Below are positions 29,283 through 37,176 of a stretch of 64,000 bases of DNA, piece by piece. The DNA is taken from assembly GCF_000789235.1 (NCBI RefSeq), contig NZ_KN525716.1, positions 3,516,100-3,580,099 of the forward strand, written 5' to 3'. The stretch comes from Wocania ichthyoenteri Th78. GTDB lineage: Bacteria > Bacteroidota > Bacteroidia > Flavobacteriales > Flavobacteriaceae. Made by a program: the position numbers and the translations under genes. Every line of letters begins with the position of its first letter. Positions within the stretch are counted from its first letter, which is position 1. Under the pieces are notes generated by a model. It saw only the letters and a program-made list of their open reading frames with translations, did not search any database and was not told where the DNA came from.

Positions 29283-30461
29283 TTAATTACGTTCAATAAC
29301 AACAGCAGATGCGCCACCACCACCATTACATATAGCTGCAGCACCAATTTTAGCATTATTTTGTTCTAATACGTTTAATAATGTAATAAGGATTCTAACG
29401 CCAGAACAACCAAGCGGATGACCAAGAGAAACTGCGCCACCATTAACATTTACATTGCTATCGTTTAGTCCGAGAATTTTCATATTAGCTAGACCAACAA
29501 CCGAAAAAGCTTCGTTAAATTCAAAATAATCTACATCATCAATTGTAATTCCAGCTTTATTTAATGCCTTAGGTAAAGCTTTGGCAGGAGCAGTTGTAAA
29601 CCACTCAGGTTCGTGTGCTGCATCAGCATAACCTGTTATAGTAGCTAAAGGTTTTAATCCTAATTCTTCAGCTTTTTCTTTACTCATTAAAACCATCGCA
29701 CCAGCACCATCATTTATGGTTGAAGCATTGGCAGCGGTTACTGTGCCTTCTTTTGTAAAAGCAGGTCGTAGCTGTGGTATTTTTTCCATTTTTACATTAG
29801 TAAATTCTTCATCTTTACTAACTATTATAGGTTCACCTCTGCGCTGTGGCACTTCAACAGGTATAATTTCATTATCAAACTTCCCAGCTTCCCAAGCTGC
29901 TGCAGATCTTGTGTAAGATTGTATGGCAAAAGCATCTTGGTCTTCTCTAGTAAATTTATATTCATTAGCACAAGCATCTGCACAAACACCCATGGCATTT
30001 TGGTCGTAAGCATCAACTAATCCATCTTTTTGCATACCATCTATTAGAGAGGTTGGTCCAAATTTTGTACCCGTCCTTGCATATAAATAATGAGGAATTA
30101 AACTCATGTTTTCCATTCCGCCAGCAACAATAATATTAGCATCACCAAGGGCAATAGATTGAGCAGCTTGTATAACGGTTTTCATACCAGAAGCACATAC
30201 TTTATTTATGGTTGTACATGGTACGGTATTAGGTATGCCTGCGTGAATTGCAGCTTGTCTAGCCGGTGCTTGTCCTGTCCCAGCTTGAATCACGTTACCC
30301 ATTAAAACTTCTTCTACTAGCTCAGGTTTAAGGTTTATTTTGTTTAACGCACCTTTAATGGCAATAGCTCCTAGTTTGGTTGCAGGAATTGTAGATAAAG
30401 AACCTAAAAAACTGCCTATTGGTGTTCTAGCAGCCGATACAATAACAACTTCTTTACTCAT
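29283..30461 (-). CDS. Acetyl-CoA C-acyltransferase (thiolase)
   Basis: The 392-residue enzyme has all thiolase motifs: the nucleophilic Cys in INKVCASGMKTV (about 89), the NEAF motif in YFEFNEAFSVV, GGAVSLGHPLGCSGVR (His, about 348), and the C-terminal acid/base Cys in AICNGGGGASA (about 378). It condenses or cleaves acyl-CoA and is probably acetyl-CoA acetyltransferase in the cytosol. It lies 6 bp upstream of the NlpC gene on the same strand, though the two functions are unrelated. Confidence 0.92.
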   Translation of the reverse strand: MSKEVVIVSAARTPIGSFLGSLSTIPATKLGAIAIKGALNKINLKPELVEEVLMGNVIQAGTGQAPARQAAIHAGIPNTVPCTTINKVCASGMKTVIQAAQSIALGDANIIVAGGMENMSLIPHYLYARTGTKFGPTSLIDGMQKDGLVDAYDQNAMGVCADACANEYKFTREDQDAFAIQSYTRSAAAWEAGKFDNEIIPVEVPQRRGEPIIVSKDEEFTNVKMEKIPQLRPAFTKEGTVTAANASTINDGAGAMVLMSKEKAEELGLKPLATITGYADAAHEPEWFTTAPAKALPKALNKAGITIDDVDYFEFNEAFSVVGLANMKILGLNDSNVNVNGGAVSLGHPLGCSGVRILITLLNVLEQNNAKIGAAAICNGGGGASAVVIERN

Positions 30462-30591
30462 TTTTTTTATGCTTAAATTTTAATGCAACGAAAATAATCA
30501 ATTTTTAGTAGAACTTAACAATGATTACTATATTATAAAAAGCAGAAAAAGGCATATAATTTTGTTACATTTGAAAATATTAAAGTGCTAA

Positions 30592-32640
30592 ATGAAAGAT
30601 TTTATAAATAAGTTTTACCGAAACCATTCTTTAATTTACAAAGGACTATTGTTTATATGCACTACGGTTTTAATCGTGTATTTATTCCCAAAAAGCGGAA
30701 AATTTAAATATAATTTTGAAAAAGGGAAACCCTGGCAATCCGAAAATTTATATGCGCCTTTTAATTTTGCCATTAAAAAAACTGATGAAGAAATTGCTAC
30801 TGAAAAGAAATTAGTTAGAGACAATTCGATATTATATTTTAACCTAGATAATGCTATTGAATCTGAAGTTAAGGATCAATTTGAAACTCAATTTAAAAAC
30901 TCTTTTTCTGATTCTATTCCAGAATTTGATTTAGATAACTTGTTTAAAACTGGAAATTTAATCATCAAAGAATTATATCGATTTGGTATTTTGAATGAAG
31001 ATTATAATTTTTCTGATAATAAGGTTATAGCTTTGCTTGATGACCGTGTAGAGAAAGAAAAGGTGTTATTCTCTAATTTAATTAAGCAAGATGAGGTTGT
31101 ATTGGTTATTGAAAAAGTGCTTTCAAATCAAAATTTGTCTAACTATAAAAACAGCTTCATATCACTTTTTTTCGATTTAGTTGAGCCAAATCTTGTTTTC
31201 GATAAATCTACAACCGATAAGGTTTTACAAGAGGAATTTGATAAAATAGCCTATGTAAGAGGTAGTGTTGAAAAAGGAACTTTAATTATTTCTAAAGGAG
31301 AAGTTATTGAAGGTGATAAATATCAAAAATTAAAATCGTTACAATCTGAATACGAATCGCAGGTTTGGAATAAATCAAACTATAATTGGATATTGTTTGC
31401 TTACACATTGTTGGTTGCTTTAGCCTTATTAATGTTGTTATTATTTCTTCGAAAATATAGACCTGATGTGTTTGAAAACAATACTAAAGTCACCTTTATT
31501 TTTTTCAATATTTTTTTAATGGTTTTTATAACAACGTTGGTTGTAAATTACAATTCTAAATATATTTACGTGGTGCCAATTTGTATTCTACCATTAGTTT
31601 TTAAAGCCTTTTTCGATGCTCGTTTAGGACTATTTGCACATGTAATTACGGTGTTGTTATTAGGATTTATAGTGCCTAATAGTTATGAGTATATGTTTCT
31701 TCAAATAATTGCAGGAATTGTAACTATTTTAACGGTTTCAGAATTGTATAAAAGGGCGAATTTATTTATTTCTGTAGGTCAAATTACTCTAATTTATATC
31801 GTGGCATATTTTGCTTTTTTTGTAATACATGAGGGTACTGTTGAAACGATTAAATGGGAAACCTTTATTTGGTTTATACTTTGCGGACTTGCCACTTTAT
31901 TTGTACAACCATTAATTTATGCTTACGAAAAACTTTTTGGATTAGTATCAGACGTGTCGCTTTTAGAATTGTCTGATACCAATTCAAAATTGCTTAAAGA
32001 ACTTTCTAATAAAGCACCAGGAACATTTCATCATTCATTAAATGTTGCTAATCTTGCTGAAGCATCTGCTAATGAAATAGGAGCAAATGCCATGTTAATT
32101 AGAGTAGGTGCTTTATATCATGATATTGGTAAAATGAAAAACCCGACGTATTTTACCGAAAATCAATCTACAGGAATTAATCCACACGATGAATTATCAG
32201 CAAAAGAAAGCGCGAAAATTATAACTGATCACGTTATAAATGGAATTGAAATTGCTAGAAAAAATAATTTACCAGATCGTGTAATAGATTTTATTAGAAC
32301 ACATCATGGGACAAGCGTAGTCTACTATTTTTATAGGAAAGAAAAAGAACTACAAAAAGAAGTCGATAAGTTGGGTTTTAGCTATTCTGGGCCAAAGCCT
32401 TTTAGTAAAGAAACGGCTATTTTAATGATGTGTGATAGTGTAGAAGCGGCATCTAAAAGTTTAAAAGAACCAACATCTACAAAGATTGATGCTTTTGTTG
32501 AAAATATTATAAACAAACAAATAGAAGAAGAGCAATTTTTAAATGCCAATATTACATTTAAAGAAATTCAGTCGATAAAAAAAGTGCTAAAACACAAGCT
32601 TGCAAATATTTACCATTTGCGAATTGAATACCCTGAATAA
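30592..32640 (+). CDS. 7TM-HD (PgpH-like) probable cyclic-di-AMP phosphodiesterase
   Basis: The 682-residue protein has one N-terminal transmembrane helix (about 18-33), a large extracytoplasmic 7TMR-HDED-type domain (about 40-265), seven helices (about 270-450) and a cytosolic HD domain. The HD residues are visible: HHSLNVANLAE (about 481) and LYHDIGKMKNP (about 508), then IRTHHGT (about 568). The family member PgpH hydrolyses c-di-AMP. The layout here is complete. It stands alone before two tRNA genes. Confidence 0.88.
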   Translation: MKDFINKFYRNHSLIYKGLLFICTTVLIVYLFPKSGKFKYNFEKGKPWQSENLYAPFNFAIKKTDEEIATEKKLVRDNSILYFNLDNAIESEVKDQFETQFKNSFSDSIPEFDLDNLFKTGNLIIKELYRFGILNEDYNFSDNKVIALLDDRVEKEKVLFSNLIKQDEVVLVIEKVLSNQNLSNYKNSFISLFFDLVEPNLVFDKSTTDKVLQEEFDKIAYVRGSVEKGTLIISKGEVIEGDKYQKLKSLQSEYESQVWNKSNYNWILFAYTLLVALALLMLLLFLRKYRPDVFENNTKVTFIFFNIFLMVFITTLVVNYNSKYIYVVPICILPLVFKAFFDARLGLFAHVITVLLLGFIVPNSYEYMFLQIIAGIVTILTVSELYKRANLFISVGQITLIYIVAYFAFFVIHEGTVETIKWETFIWFILCGLATLFVQPLIYAYEKLFGLVSDVSLLELSDTNSKLLKELSNKAPGTFHHSLNVANLAEASANEIGANAMLIRVGALYHDIGKMKNPTYFTENQSTGINPHDELSAKESAKIITDHVINGIEIARKNNLPDRVIDFIRTHHGTSVVYYFYRKEKELQKEVDKLGFSYSGPKPFSKETAILMMCDSVEAASKSLKEPTSTKIDAFVENIINKQIEEEQFLNANITFKEIQSIKKVLKHKLANIYHLRIEYPE

Positions 32641-32730
32641 ATTTTACAAAATATTAAATAAAATAGTTGCGTTCTTACAGATGATATGTTACATTTGCAT
32701 CCGCAATTTTATTGCAAAGTTCATAAAAAA

Positions 32731-32818
32731 GGAGAGGTGCCTGAGTGGCCGAAAGGAGCGGTTTGCTAAATCGTCGTACCCCAAAAGGGTACCCGGGGTT
32801 CGAATCCCCGTCTCTCCG
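32731..32818 (+). tRNA. tRNA-Ser (GCT)
   Basis: The 88-nt gene has acceptor arms ggagagg and tctctcc with a G discriminator. It has a D-loop, an anticodon loop ttGCTaa, a long variable arm (gtaccccaaaagggtac) typical of class II Ser tRNAs, and a T-arm with ggggttcgaatcccc. The anticodon GCT reads AGC/AGT. No CCA is encoded. The next tRNA begins 19 bp downstream. Confidence 0.95.
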
Positions 32819-32837
32819 CAATAATAGATAACCAAAT

Positions 32838-32912
32838 CGGGGTGTAGCGTAGCCCGGTTATCGCGCCGCGTTTGGGACGCGGAGGTCGCAGGTTCGAATC
32901 CTGCCACCCCGA
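32838..32912 (+). tRNA. tRNA-Pro (TGG), island integration target
   Basis: The 75-nt gene has acceptor arms cggggtg and caccccg with discriminator A, an anticodon loop ttTGGga and a T-arm with gcaggttcgaatcctgc. The anticodon TGG reads CCN proline codons. Its last 12 bases plus one are repeated at 61014-61026, marking it as the attachment site of the 28-kb island. The tRNA stays intact on the left side. Confidence 0.95.
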
Positions 32913-32913
32913 C
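32901..32913 (+). other. attL: left attachment repeat of the genomic island
   Basis: The sequence ctgccaccccgac covers the 3' end of tRNA-Pro and recurs exactly at 61014-61026. The integrase gene lies 225 bp inside this repeat, as expected for a tRNA-targeted element. Confidence 0.8.
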
Positions 32914-32935
32914 GAACCTAGTAATAGGTAGCATC

Positions 32936-32973
32936 AAAACACTGTTAATCGTATGATTATCAGTGTTTTTTGT
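32936..32973 (+). terminator. Terminator after tRNA-Pro
   Basis: The arms aaaacactg (32936-32944) and cagtgtttt (32961-32969) pair perfectly and run into further T residues. It would end the tRNA-Ser/tRNA-Pro transcript. Confidence 0.75.
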
Positions 32974-33024
32974 TTTTACACATTTTATTTGATATTAAAT
33001 AAAAGCATCTAATCTCAATAAAAA

Positions 33025-33045
33025 GGTGTGCAAATCGGTGTGCAA
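33025..33045 (+). repeat. Putative integrase arm-type sites, left end
   Basis: The 9-mer ggtgtgcaa occurs twice in tandem (33025-33033 and 33037-33045). The composite gtgtgcaaatcggtgtgca (33026-33044) recurs with one mismatch at 60936-60954 near the right end, in the same orientation. Short tandem sites near both ends fit binding sites for the arm domain of the integrase. Confidence 0.5.
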
Positions 33046-33137
33046 TTGTTCACTGAAAATGTAGTAACTTTAAAGAACTTTAAGACATAATTTGACTTTC
33101 GTATTTACAAATTAATGTTTAATTAAAGTCATTTAAA

Positions 33138-34382
33138 ATGAAAACAAAAAGCACCTTCACGATTATTTTCTTTACAAGAAAATCAAGAAGTAATCCCAAT
33201 CAAATTTCCATCTATATCCGTATTACCGTAAACGGCAAACGTTCAGAAATGAGTTTAAAACGAAGTATTGAACAAAACCAGTGGGACAATACTAAAAATA
33301 GGGGCAGAGGCAATTCAGAAAACGCTAGAATACTAAATGCCTATTTAGATGGGGTTTATAACAAACTACTTCAATGCCATAAAGAACTTATAGAAGAAGA
33401 TAAGGTGTTGTCCTCCGATGCCATCAAATCCCGATATTTGGGAGAAGATGACAATAGTAAAACCTTAAAAGAACTCATCGCTTATCACAATGGCAATATG
33501 GTTCATGTCCTGAAAGCGGGAACAATGAAGAACTATTATACAACGGAGCGCTATTTACAGAAGTTTTTAAGGAAGAAAAAAAGATTAAAAGACATCTATT
33601 TGAAACAATTGAACTTTAGGTTCATTACAGACTTTGAACACTACCTAAGAACCTACAAGAACAAGAAAAAGCAATTGATGCTATCCAATAATGGGGTGAT
33701 GAAACATTTGGAGCGATTCAAAAAAATGATAAACCTAGCCATAAAACTGGAATGGATGCATAAAAATCCATTCAGTCAATTTCAACTAAAATATGATAAA
33801 TACGATAGAGCGTATTTAAACGAAAGAGAACTGGAATTGTTAGAAAACACAGAATTTAAAATCGAACGCTTACAGAAAATAAAAGATTGCTTTGTGTTTT
33901 CGTGTTATACAGGACTATCCTACATTGATGTAAAAGAACTGGCCGAAAGCCATATCATAAAAGGCATAGACAATAATAATTGGATTTACACAAAACGAGA
34001 AAAAACAAATGAACAGGTAAAAGTGCCCATACTCCCAAAAGCTTGGGCAATATTAGAAAAGTATAGGGTCGACACAGAACAGAATATTACAATGAATTTG
34101 TTGCCCATAAGTTCCAACCAAAAGACTAATGCTTATTTAAAGGAAATTACAAAAGCTTGTGGTATTTATAAAAATATTTCTTTTCATGTCGCTAGGCATA
34201 CGTTTGCAACAACTGTGATGCTGTCCAATGGCGTGCCTATAGAGACCGTGTCTAAATTGTTAGGACATGCTAAATTATCCACTACACAAATTTACGCTAG
34301 GGTAGTGGAAACTAAAATTAGTGAAGATATCAGCAATCTTCTAGAACGCTTTAAACAAAAAGAAGAAAATAAAAGTGCTTAA
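33138..34382 (+). CDS. Tyrosine integrase of the genomic island (IntDOT-like)
   Basis: The 414-residue protein is a Bacteroidota-type mobile-element integrase with an Arm-DNA-binding domain (about 5-95, with YIRITVNGKRSEMSL), a SAM-like core-binding domain (about 105-205) and a catalytic domain. Catalytic residues H350, R353 (HVARHTFA), H377 (LLGHAKLSTTQIY) and nucleophile Y386 are present. The first catalytic Arg is replaced by Ser261 (CYTGLSYIDV), as is known for IntDOT-type enzymes. It would recombine the tRNA-Pro 3' end with the circular island. It is closed by a strong hairpin at 34408-34462. Confidence 0.93.
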   Translation: MKTKSTFTIIFFTRKSRSNPNQISIYIRITVNGKRSEMSLKRSIEQNQWDNTKNRGRGNSENARILNAYLDGVYNKLLQCHKELIEEDKVLSSDAIKSRYLGEDDNSKTLKELIAYHNGNMVHVLKAGTMKNYYTTERYLQKFLRKKKRLKDIYLKQLNFRFITDFEHYLRTYKNKKKQLMLSNNGVMKHLERFKKMINLAIKLEWMHKNPFSQFQLKYDKYDRAYLNERELELLENTEFKIERLQKIKDCFVFSCYTGLSYIDVKELAESHIIKGIDNNNWIYTKREKTNEQVKVPILPKAWAILEKYRVDTEQNITMNLLPISSNQKTNAYLKEITKACGIYKNISFHVARHTFATTVMLSNGVPIETVSKLLGHAKLSTTQIYARVVETKISEDISNLLERFKQKEENKSA

Positions 34383-34407
34383 AAAAACAATTTTAAAGCC
34401 TAAAAAG

Positions 34408-34462
34408 AATTTCCTTTCCATACGCTCCTCAAAAATGACAGGAGTGTATGGAAAGGAAATTT
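34408..34462. terminator. Long hairpin after the integrase
   Basis: The arms aatttcctttccatacgctc with ct (34408-34429) and ag with gagtgtatggaaaggaaatt (34440-34462) pair over about 22 bp with one wobble. They close a 10-base loop. It can terminate the integrase transcript and also the oppositely directed dCas12f/guide-RNA transcript. Confidence 0.8.
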
Positions 34463-34494
34463 TAAAATTAAAAAACCATGAATACCAATTTTAT

Positions 34495-34618
34495 AGGAAT
34501 AATTTAGAGCAATCAAAAAAATAAGAGAGCCCACGCGTTGTATATGCTGTTCACATTCAGTGAGTGTTATTATCAACCTCACCTTGCGGGTGTACAAGCA
34601 CCCTCGTAACCAAATTGG
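34495..34618 (-). ncRNA. Putative guide RNA A downstream of dCas12f
   Basis: Directly after the dCas12f stop codon, the minus strand has a structured stretch: a gggtg-caccc hairpin (34586-34601 region), then ctcac pairing with gtggg. It ends in gtgggctctcttatt, the reverse complement of aataagagagcccac at 34520-34534. The same 15-bp end occurs at 36684-36698 with a different following sequence. In TnpB/Cas12f guide RNAs the scaffold overlaps or follows the gene and the guide lies 3' of a fixed scaffold end. By that logic the guide here would start at 34519 (tttttgattgctctaaatt). Boundaries and expression are inferred. Confidence 0.45.
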
Positions 34619-35716
34619 TTAATCTATAATAATTTCAATGCCTGCTTTCTCGGCTTTGTATTTTATTTTGGTCATTAACTCATAATAGCCCCAGTTCCTT
34701 AATACAAACGCCTCTTCTTTGGCTATCCCAATCTTGTCTTCCTGATTTAATAGAATGAGTGTTCCTGCCTGATGTTTAATGCAAAAATCGATTAATCTTC
34801 TGCTATATACATGAATACGATGGGATACATAATTATTTTCGACTTTGCTGAGTTTGTTCACTGCCTTTAATTTTCTTTTGACTCCTTTGCCCGATTTGGA
34901 ATAGGTAGCCCCTACCTGTGCTCTTTTAAGGGCTGCCTGTATAGCTAATCTTCTGTGGAGAAACTCTTCCCTGGTGCCGATAGTGAGTCTGGCATTAACG
35001 GTTTTAACTACGATGGGATATTCAATAGACAGGGATGCCTCTGCAATCACTTCTGGTCTTAAGGATTGCTTTTCTTTTTCAATTTCAAATATCGGTAGCC
35101 AGAATATTTTGCCGTCCTTTAATTTAATATGGGAGGTACATAGCCTGGTTTCTCCCTTTATTACGCGCTCCAATAGTATTCTTTTGTCGGTATAGTCCTT
35201 TCCTAAATACGTCTTAAAAGGAATTTGAAATAAACGAAAGCAAAAAGCCCTTTTCTCGTCATTATAAGATAATCCGCTTATGCCCTCCAAACCAAATGGA
35301 AAAGCCATATCTCTCCTGAAGTTTTTAAGGGAACGTTCACCTTTCCAGTATTCTGGGCTGTTTTTCTTAAAAGAAGTGATTAAGGTATTATTCAAACTGG
35401 ACAATATGTTTGTAGGGATTTCACCTTTAAAGCGATTTGATACCACGCGATAAGTGGTATTGATACGGGAGCGCTGCAATATTCCGTGCTCATCTTTTTT
35501 TTCATCAGCTAATTTATACTTTATCCCCTCTGACAGATAAAAGAATTCCTTGATCATTTCCTGTACGTAGAGATGGGAAACGATAAGATTGGCAGCTCTA
35601 AAACATCGGTTTTGCCACTGATAAAGTTTGTCCAAGGCTTCCTTGCGTTCTTCTTGGGTAGGAAGGTCGACCAATAGCTGAACCTTTCGGGTTAGTTTGA
35701 GTGTTGGCTTTTCCAT
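34619..35716 (-). CDS. Nuclease-dead Cas12f/TnpB-like protein (dCas12f)
   Basis: The 365-residue protein has the N-terminal helical/WED layout and a degenerate RuvC domain of the Cas12f/TnpB family. The RuvC-I strand (residues 222-236, VIAEASLSIEYPIVV) has Ser228 where the catalytic Asp of a GxDLGxxYP motif belongs. The bridge segment NNYVSHRIHVYSRRLIDF (294-311) and WGYYELMTKIKYKAEKAGI (342-360) are clearly family-like. In RuvC-II (GTLILLNQ, 318-325) the catalytic Glu is replaced by Leu323. The protein stops at Asp365, before the zinc ribbon and RuvC-III, so it cannot cut DNA. It starts 1 bp after the stop of a sigma-factor gene (TGATATG), so the two are translationally coupled. I infer RNA-guided recruitment of that sigma factor, as reported for dCas12f-sigmaE systems of Bacteroidota. 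Confidence 0.85.
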   Translation of the reverse strand: MEKPTLKLTRKVQLLVDLPTQEERKEALDKLYQWQNRCFRAANLIVSHLYVQEMIKEFFYLSEGIKYKLADEKKDEHGILQRSRINTTYRVVSNRFKGEIPTNILSSLNNTLITSFKKNSPEYWKGERSLKNFRRDMAFPFGLEGISGLSYNDEKRAFCFRLFQIPFKTYLGKDYTDKRILLERVIKGETRLCTSHIKLKDGKIFWLPIFEIEKEKQSLRPEVIAEASLSIEYPIVVKTVNARLTIGTREEFLHRRLAIQAALKRAQVGATYSKSGKGVKRKLKAVNKLSKVENNYVSHRIHVYSRRLIDFCIKHQAGTLILLNQEDKIGIAKEEAFVLRNWGYYELMTKIKYKAEKAGIEIIID

Positions 35717-35717
35717 A

Positions 35718-36503
35718 TCAAGCGGATTCTAATTGCTGCCCATGTTTCTGCTGTATGAGTTTATGGGCTATCATAAATTCTTTGTGAACTTCCTTTTCGG
35801 AGAGGTTAAGTGCTTTGGCGATGGACGTAAAGGAATATTTCTTTTCACATCGGAGCTTTAATACTCTTGCTTGTTCCTTGGTCATAACATCTTGAACCTT
35901 AATTTTAATAGCGGGCGTTTGTTCAGTTTCAAGCGCACTTCCTTGATTAATAATTGTTTTAATATCCTCAATAGCTCGTTTCACTTCATTACTGGTTTCA
36001 TTAATACTTGTTCCCATAACCTCGGCAATAGCCTTATATTGAAAACCATATTTTAAACAGAGATCAATTAAATGCCTTCTTTCAGCGTTCAATAGAGGTA
36101 ATACACTTTTGATTCGATTGAAGGTTTTTTGTTCCGATTCCTGATCTTTTAGAGTTTCAGACGCATTTACGGGATCATACCCCACCATATAGTCTTGGTA
36201 ATTGTCGTAATCTTCTAACGAATGGACATGCCTAAAGAACTTATTTTTAGGTTTACTATAGTATGAAATACACTCTCTTTTCATCACAAACCTTAAAAAA
36301 TAGAAAATATGCTTAGGTGATTCTACCCTGTCCCTATGAATCCATAATTTTAAAAAAGTATCTTGAACCAAGGATTCAATTACAAAAGGATCTTTGATAA
36401 GTTGCTTACCAACCCAAAAGATACGTCTGCTGTATTCAGAATGAATCTGTTCTAAAGCAGAGGGGTCACCATTTTTTAATAATTTAAAGTTACTGTGTGG
36501 CAT
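35718..36503 (-). CDS. ECF-like sigma factor coupled to dCas12f
   Basis: The 261-residue protein has sigma region 2 (about 14-82: [35 protein letters not shown]) and region 4 (about 132-185: [28 protein letters not shown]). After a linker (186-205) comes a second HTH-like segment (about 206-252: [37 protein letters not shown]). Typical ECF sigmas are 160-200 residues, so the extra C-terminal HTH is unusual. No anti-sigma gene is nearby. The gene is coupled to the dCas12f gene with a 1-bp gap, which suggests that the protein is recruited to promoters by dCas12f and a guide RNA. Confidence 0.85.
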   Translation of the reverse strand: MPHSNFKLLKNGDPSALEQIHSEYSRRIFWVGKQLIKDPFVIESLVQDTFLKLWIHRDRVESPKHIFYFLRFVMKRECISYYSKPKNKFFRHVHSLEDYDNYQDYMVGYDPVNASETLKDQESEQKTFNRIKSVLPLLNAERRHLIDLCLKYGFQYKAIAEVMGTSINETSNEVKRAIEDIKTIINQGSALETEQTPAIKIKVQDVMTKEQARVLKLRCEKKYSFTSIAKALNLSEKEVHKEFMIAHKLIQQKHGQQLESA

Positions 36504-36615
36504 AACAGACCTCGTTTAAATTGATGATAGTTTTCACCATAATGATATTAAATAGCTGATACGAGTTCTTACAGTTTATAAAGAGAAGCTAGCTTTGAAA
36601 CAGGTTGAGAAGAAT

Positions 36616-36637
36616 GCCTTTTTCTACAAAAAAAGGC
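36616..36637 (-). terminator. Hairpin downstream of putative guide RNA B
   Basis: The minus strand has gcc plus a T-run, a short loop, then an A-run plus ggc (36616-36637), a stem of at least eight pairs. It could end a short transcript that starts near 36815, before the sigma-factor gene. Confidence 0.4.
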
Positions 36638-36639
36638 GT

Positions 36640-36816
36640 GGAACTCAACTTACTGCATCAGAGGTACTGGTATACCGAGGAACAATAAGAGAGCCCACAC
36701 CCATAGGCGTGAGCATCTTACTTATCATCTCGTTCCTTTAAATTACCAGTTTTCTGATACGAGATTCAAAGCGAATGCTTCAAATATTTTATATGAAGAA
36801 TCGCAAAAATATGTAA
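36640..36816 (-). ncRNA. Putative guide RNA B upstream of the sigma factor gene
   Basis: On the minus strand atctcgt pairs with acgagat (around 36763 and 36730). Next, gctcacgcc pairs over nine pairs with the gggtgtgggc side around 36695-36714. The segment then ends in gtgggctctcttatt (complement of 36684-36698), identical over 15 bases to the end of locus A. The sequence after it differs from A, starting gttcctcggtataccagtac, so this would be the guide. A TATATTTG box (36824-36831) upstream and a hairpin (36616-36637) downstream fit an independent small RNA of about 150-180 nt. It is inferred from repetition and folding only. Confidence 0.45.
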
Positions 36817-36823
36817 TCTAAAT

Positions 36824-36831
36824 CAAATATA
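36824..36831 (-). promoter_or_regulatory. TATATTTG -7 box for guide RNA B / sigma operon
   Basis: The minus strand reads TATATTTG, a perfect match to the Bacteroidota -7 consensus TANNTTTG. A TTG lies about 14 bases upstream, shorter than the usual 17-23 spacing, so the -33 part is uncertain. Confidence 0.4.
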
Positions 36832-36846
36832 GTAAAAAGCATTCAA

Positions 36847-36864
36847 TTGGAAATATATTTCCAA
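36847..36864. promoter_or_regulatory. 18-bp perfect palindrome, candidate XRE operator
   Basis: TTGGAAATATATTTCCAA is a perfect inverted repeat in the gap between the divergent sigma-dCas12f operon and the XRE regulator gene, 43 bp before the regulator start. Position and symmetry fit an operator that controls both directions. Confidence 0.5.
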
Positions 36865-36906
36865 AGAATATTCTTGAATAAATGCAACCTTGTCCAAAAC
36901 AAGTAA

Positions 36907-37176
36907 ATGAATCCAAAGAAAATAAATATCACTTTAAAAGAAATATTGTTAACCATAGGTAGTAAAATTAAAGAAGAAAGAGAAAGACAAGGATATATAT
37001 TGGAAGATATGGATGCCTTATGTGATATTGATCCAAGTGCGTTTAGCAAAATTGAAAGAGGAGTTTATGATAACATGACTCTAAAGACACTGATTAGAAT
37101 ATCTATTGCATTAAAATTGAAATCTTTTGATGTATTTGGTTTTGAATTTTCTTTAGAACAATTTATTGAAGACTAA
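36907..37176 (+). CDS. XRE-family helix-turn-helix regulator
   Basis: The 89-residue protein has one HTH_3 domain (about 13-70) with the pattern IGSKIKEERERQGYILEDMD, then DIDPSAFSKIERG, where the recognition helix sits. It should bind DNA as a dimer. It is divergently placed to the sigma/dCas12f operon across a 403-bp gap with a perfect palindrome and the guide-RNA B candidate. It is therefore a plausible autoregulator and repressor of that system. Confidence 0.85.
   Translation: MNPKKINITLKEILLTIGSKIKEERERQGYILEDMDALCDIDPSAFSKIERGVYDNMTLKTLIRISIALKLKSFDVFGFEFSLEQFIED

Noticed and set aside
32689-32937. An 82-residue minus-strand frame over the two tRNA genes (GVAGFEPATSASQTRR).
   Set aside because: This is the well-known spurious translation of tRNA antisense sequence; the tRNAs explain it.
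34521-36698. The 15-bp direct repeats around the sigma/dCas12f operon as ends of an IS200/IS605-type transposon.
   Set aside because: No TnpA gene and no matching subterminal palindromes of IS605 type are visible, and both repeats end structured segments. The guide-RNA reading explains more, though a transposon origin of the locus is not excluded.
34520-36698. A CRISPR array made of the 15-bp repeat.
   Set aside because: Only two copies exist, 2.1 kb apart, with genes between them; no regular spacer-repeat pattern is present.
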